From Pirellulimonas nuda (GTDB taxonomy: Bacteria > Planctomycetota > Planctomycetia > Pirellulales > Lacipirellulaceae): 64,000 nucleotides of DNA. The notes beneath the pieces were generated by a model. It saw only the letters and a program-made list of their open reading frames with translations, was not told where the DNA came from and searched no databases. Where the stretch lies: contig NZ_CP036291.1 of the NCBI RefSeq assembly GCF_007750855.1, positions 5,554,905 through 5,618,904 of the forward strand, read 5' to 3'. A program made the translations under genes and the position numbers. Below are positions 62,508 through 64,000 of this stretch, in pieces; positions within the stretch are counted from its first letter, which is position 1; each line of letters begins with the position of its first letter.

Positions 62508-63413
62508 ATGCTGAACCTTCTGCAGATATCCGACCTCCATTTCGGCCCCCCGTACGTGCCGGGGGTCGGAGATGCGCTGCTCAAACAAGCGCAGCAGCTT
62601 CCGATCGACGCGATCGTGGTCAACGGCGACCTCACCCAACGCGCGACGGCGGAGCAGTTCGAGCAGGCCAAGGCGTTTATCGACGCGCTGCCCGAGGTCC
62701 CGTACGTGGTGATCCCCGGCAACCACGACGTGCCGCTGTACCGGGTTTGGGAGCGGCTCACCGACCCCTACCGCGAGTACCAGAAGCACATCTCTACCGA
62801 GCTGAACCAGGTGCTGCGGGTCCACGCCGGCGATCAGGGCGCCTGCATCGTGGCGTTGAACTCCGCGGCGCCGAGGCGGGCGATCACCAACGGACGCGTC
62901 GATCCGTGGCAACTAGAGCTGTGCGGCCGGGAGTTCGACCAAACCCCCGCCGGTGAGCTGCGGATCGTGGTCGTCCATCACCATTTCGCGCCGCCGCCGG
63001 ACTACGACCGCTCGCCCGTCATGCCCGGCGCCCGGCGGGCGCTCGACTACTTTCAAGCGCACGACGTCGACCTGCTGTTGGGCGGCCACCTGCACCGCGC
63101 GTATATCGGCAACTCACTCGACATCTACGCGGGGGGTGAACGCGAGCACGGCATTATCGTCGCCCAGTGCGGCACCACCACGTCGCGGCGGGGCCGTGCA
63201 CGCGAGCGGGAGAAGAACAGCTTTAACTACATCCAGGCGGACGAGCACACGCTCACCGTCACCCACTGGATGTTCTTCACCGATGAGGGCCGCTTCGCCC
63301 CGGTCGGCCGACACATGTTTCCCCGCCGGCCGCACCATCGGCTGCCCGAGGCGTCGGCCGACGAATCGGAGGCCGCCCTGACCGAGGCGCCCAACCGCCG
63401 CGATGGAGGGTGA
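62508..63413 (+). CDS. Calcineurin-like metallophosphoesterase
   Basis: 301 residues from the ATG at 62508 (MLNLLQISDLHFGPPYVPGV). All five metallophosphoesterase motifs are visible: D-x-H in ISDLHFG, GD in VNGDLTQRA near 45, GNHD near 75, HHHFAP near 156, and GGHLHRA near 191. Similar in layout to cyclic-nucleotide or related phosphodiesterases of the CpdA group, but the substrate cannot be named. Basic/acidic disordered tail (from about 275). It is divergent from uvrC with 65 bp between starts. Confidence 0.9.
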   Translation: MLNLLQISDLHFGPPYVPGVGDALLKQAQQLPIDAIVVNGDLTQRATAEQFEQAKAFIDALPEVPYVVIPGNHDVPLYRVWERLTDPYREYQKHISTELNQVLRVHAGDQGACIVALNSAAPRRAITNGRVDPWQLELCGREFDQTPAGELRIVVVHHHFAPPPDYDRSPVMPGARRALDYFQAHDVDLLLGGHLHRAYIGNSLDIYAGGEREHGIIVAQCGTTTSRRGRAREREKNSFNYIQADEHTLTVTHWMFFTDEGRFAPVGRHMFPRRPHHRLPEASADESEAALTEAPNRRDGG

Positions 63414-63419
63414 GTAGGG

Positions 63420-64000
63420 CTACAGCGCCGTGGTCGGATCCGGCGACATGCTCGCGTCGGGAACGACCACCTGGAGCGCCCCGGGCAGCACCTCAAACTC
63501 AAACGGCTGGCCCACGAGCTCTTCGCCGTCGGCGTGGAACTTGAACTCGGGGTCGGCCTGGATCCGTAGCTTGCGGAACGTGCGGTAATCGACCCGTTCG
63601 TCTTGCAGGTAGTCGCCGGCGAGGAACTCGGCCGTCAGCGACGCTAGGTCGAGGGGGGTGCCGTCGGCAATGAGGATGGCGTCGAGCACGCCGCTGTCCA
63701 GCCGCGCCCGTGGCGCCACGCGCATGCCGCTAGCGGCGTGCTGGCCGTTGGCGACGATGACATTCCACAGCGAGGCCCGTTCTTCGGGGCCGTCGTCAAA
63801 AGAAAACCTTGCATCGAACGCGATCAAGTCCGCCATCACCGGCAGCGCACAACGCAAGTAGCTCCAAGCGCCCCAGGTCTGCTTGTGCTGCGACGTGACA
63901 CAGTCCATCACTCGGTCGCTGTTGCCGGCGCTGGCCGCGGTGGCGAAGTAACTGCGGTCGCCCCCGTGTGAGACACGGGCCAGGTCGATCTCCACCCGAC
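63420..64000 (-). CDS. Diacylglycerol/lipid kinase-like protein, C-terminal part (cut by window end)
   Basis: The stop is at 63420; the frame stays open to the window edge, so the N-terminal catalytic half with the GGDGT motif lies beyond 64000. The visible 190 or so residues match the second domain of DagK/YegS-type lipid kinases: a run SHGGDRSYFATAASAGNSDR, KQTWGAWSYLRCALPVMADL, SLWNVIVANGQHAASGMRVA and RLDSGVLDAILIADGT, then FHADGEELVGQPFEFEVLPG near the end. It would phosphorylate a membrane lipid such as diacylglycerol. Its 3' end is convergent with the phosphoesterase gene, seven bases away. Confidence 0.85.
   Translation of the reverse strand, partial: RVEIDLARVSHGGDRSYFATAASAGNSDRVMDCVTSQHKQTWGAWSYLRCALPVMADLIAFDARFSFDDGPEERASLWNVIVANGQHAASGMRVAPRARLDSGVLDAILIADGTPLDLASLTAEFLAGDYLQDERVDYRTFRKLRIQADPEFKFHADGEELVGQPFEFEVLPGALQVVVPDASMSPDPTTAL

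Overview
The window reads as a chromosomal piece of a planctomycete, most likely order Pirellulales. This is inferred from high GC, four secreted sulfatases, a cytochrome/DUF1549/DUF1553 protein coupled to a DUF1501 protein, DUF1580, a protein starting MENPYQSP, a tandem-fused UvrA and twin-arginine oxidoreductase/phosphatase signals. No species call is possible from sequence alone.

Region 1 (1-12656) is the right-hand part of an integrated element that continues beyond the left edge. All its genes read leftwards. A tyrosine integrase lies next to a tRNA-Gly(CCC) whose 3' end faces the element. Beyond it are a 590-residue unknown protein with a winged-helix-like tail, an IS630 insertion with TA flanks, a DUF1580 excisionase-like protein, and a replication block: archaeo-eukaryotic-type primase, small linker protein, P-loop helicase-like ATPase, a 316-bp tract with twelve TTAACC/GGTTAA repeats, and a family A DNA polymerase. 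This is the strongest candidate for an undescribed system.

Region 2 (12657-29666) is mixed. It holds the tRNA, two paralogous small basic proteins with a shared C-terminal tail around a receiver-like protein, a sigma-54 activator without a sensor domain, two secreted CC-rich proteins, glutamine synthetase, a membrane Ser/Thr kinase and a Phd/VapC-type toxin-antitoxin pair with an operator-like palindrome. A sulfatase, an IS21 istB remnant and a YHYH-domain gene cleanly split by an ISAs1-family insertion (10-bp target duplication, in-frame on removal) follow. Then come envelope proteins, DoxX and a Gdx/SugE-type SMR transporter.

Region 3 (29876-37499) is dominated by a 2353-residue UvrA: two complete UvrA copies plus a roughly 350-residue C-terminal extension of unknown function. 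A 27-bp perfect inverted repeat follows, then a hotdog thioesterase.

Region 4 (37721-50830) is a polysaccharide-use cluster: three more sulfatases, a putative glycosidase-like protein, a Gfo/Idh/MocA oxidoreductase, the decayed start of an alpha-L-fucosidase, and the DUF1549/DUF1553-DUF1501 pair.

Region 5 (51054-64000) is mostly housekeeping: tRNA-Ser(UGA), PhoU, a HAD/DUF2608 protein, a zinc-ribbon PH-domain membrane protein, a PhoX-like phosphatase, PyrG overlapping a DUF1844 protein, a MraZ-like protein, a FabF-type ketosynthase, a Uma2 nuclease-like protein, a UvrC lacking the C-terminal helix-hairpin-helix domain, a metallophosphoesterase and the C-terminal part of a diacylglycerol-kinase-like protein cut by the window end.
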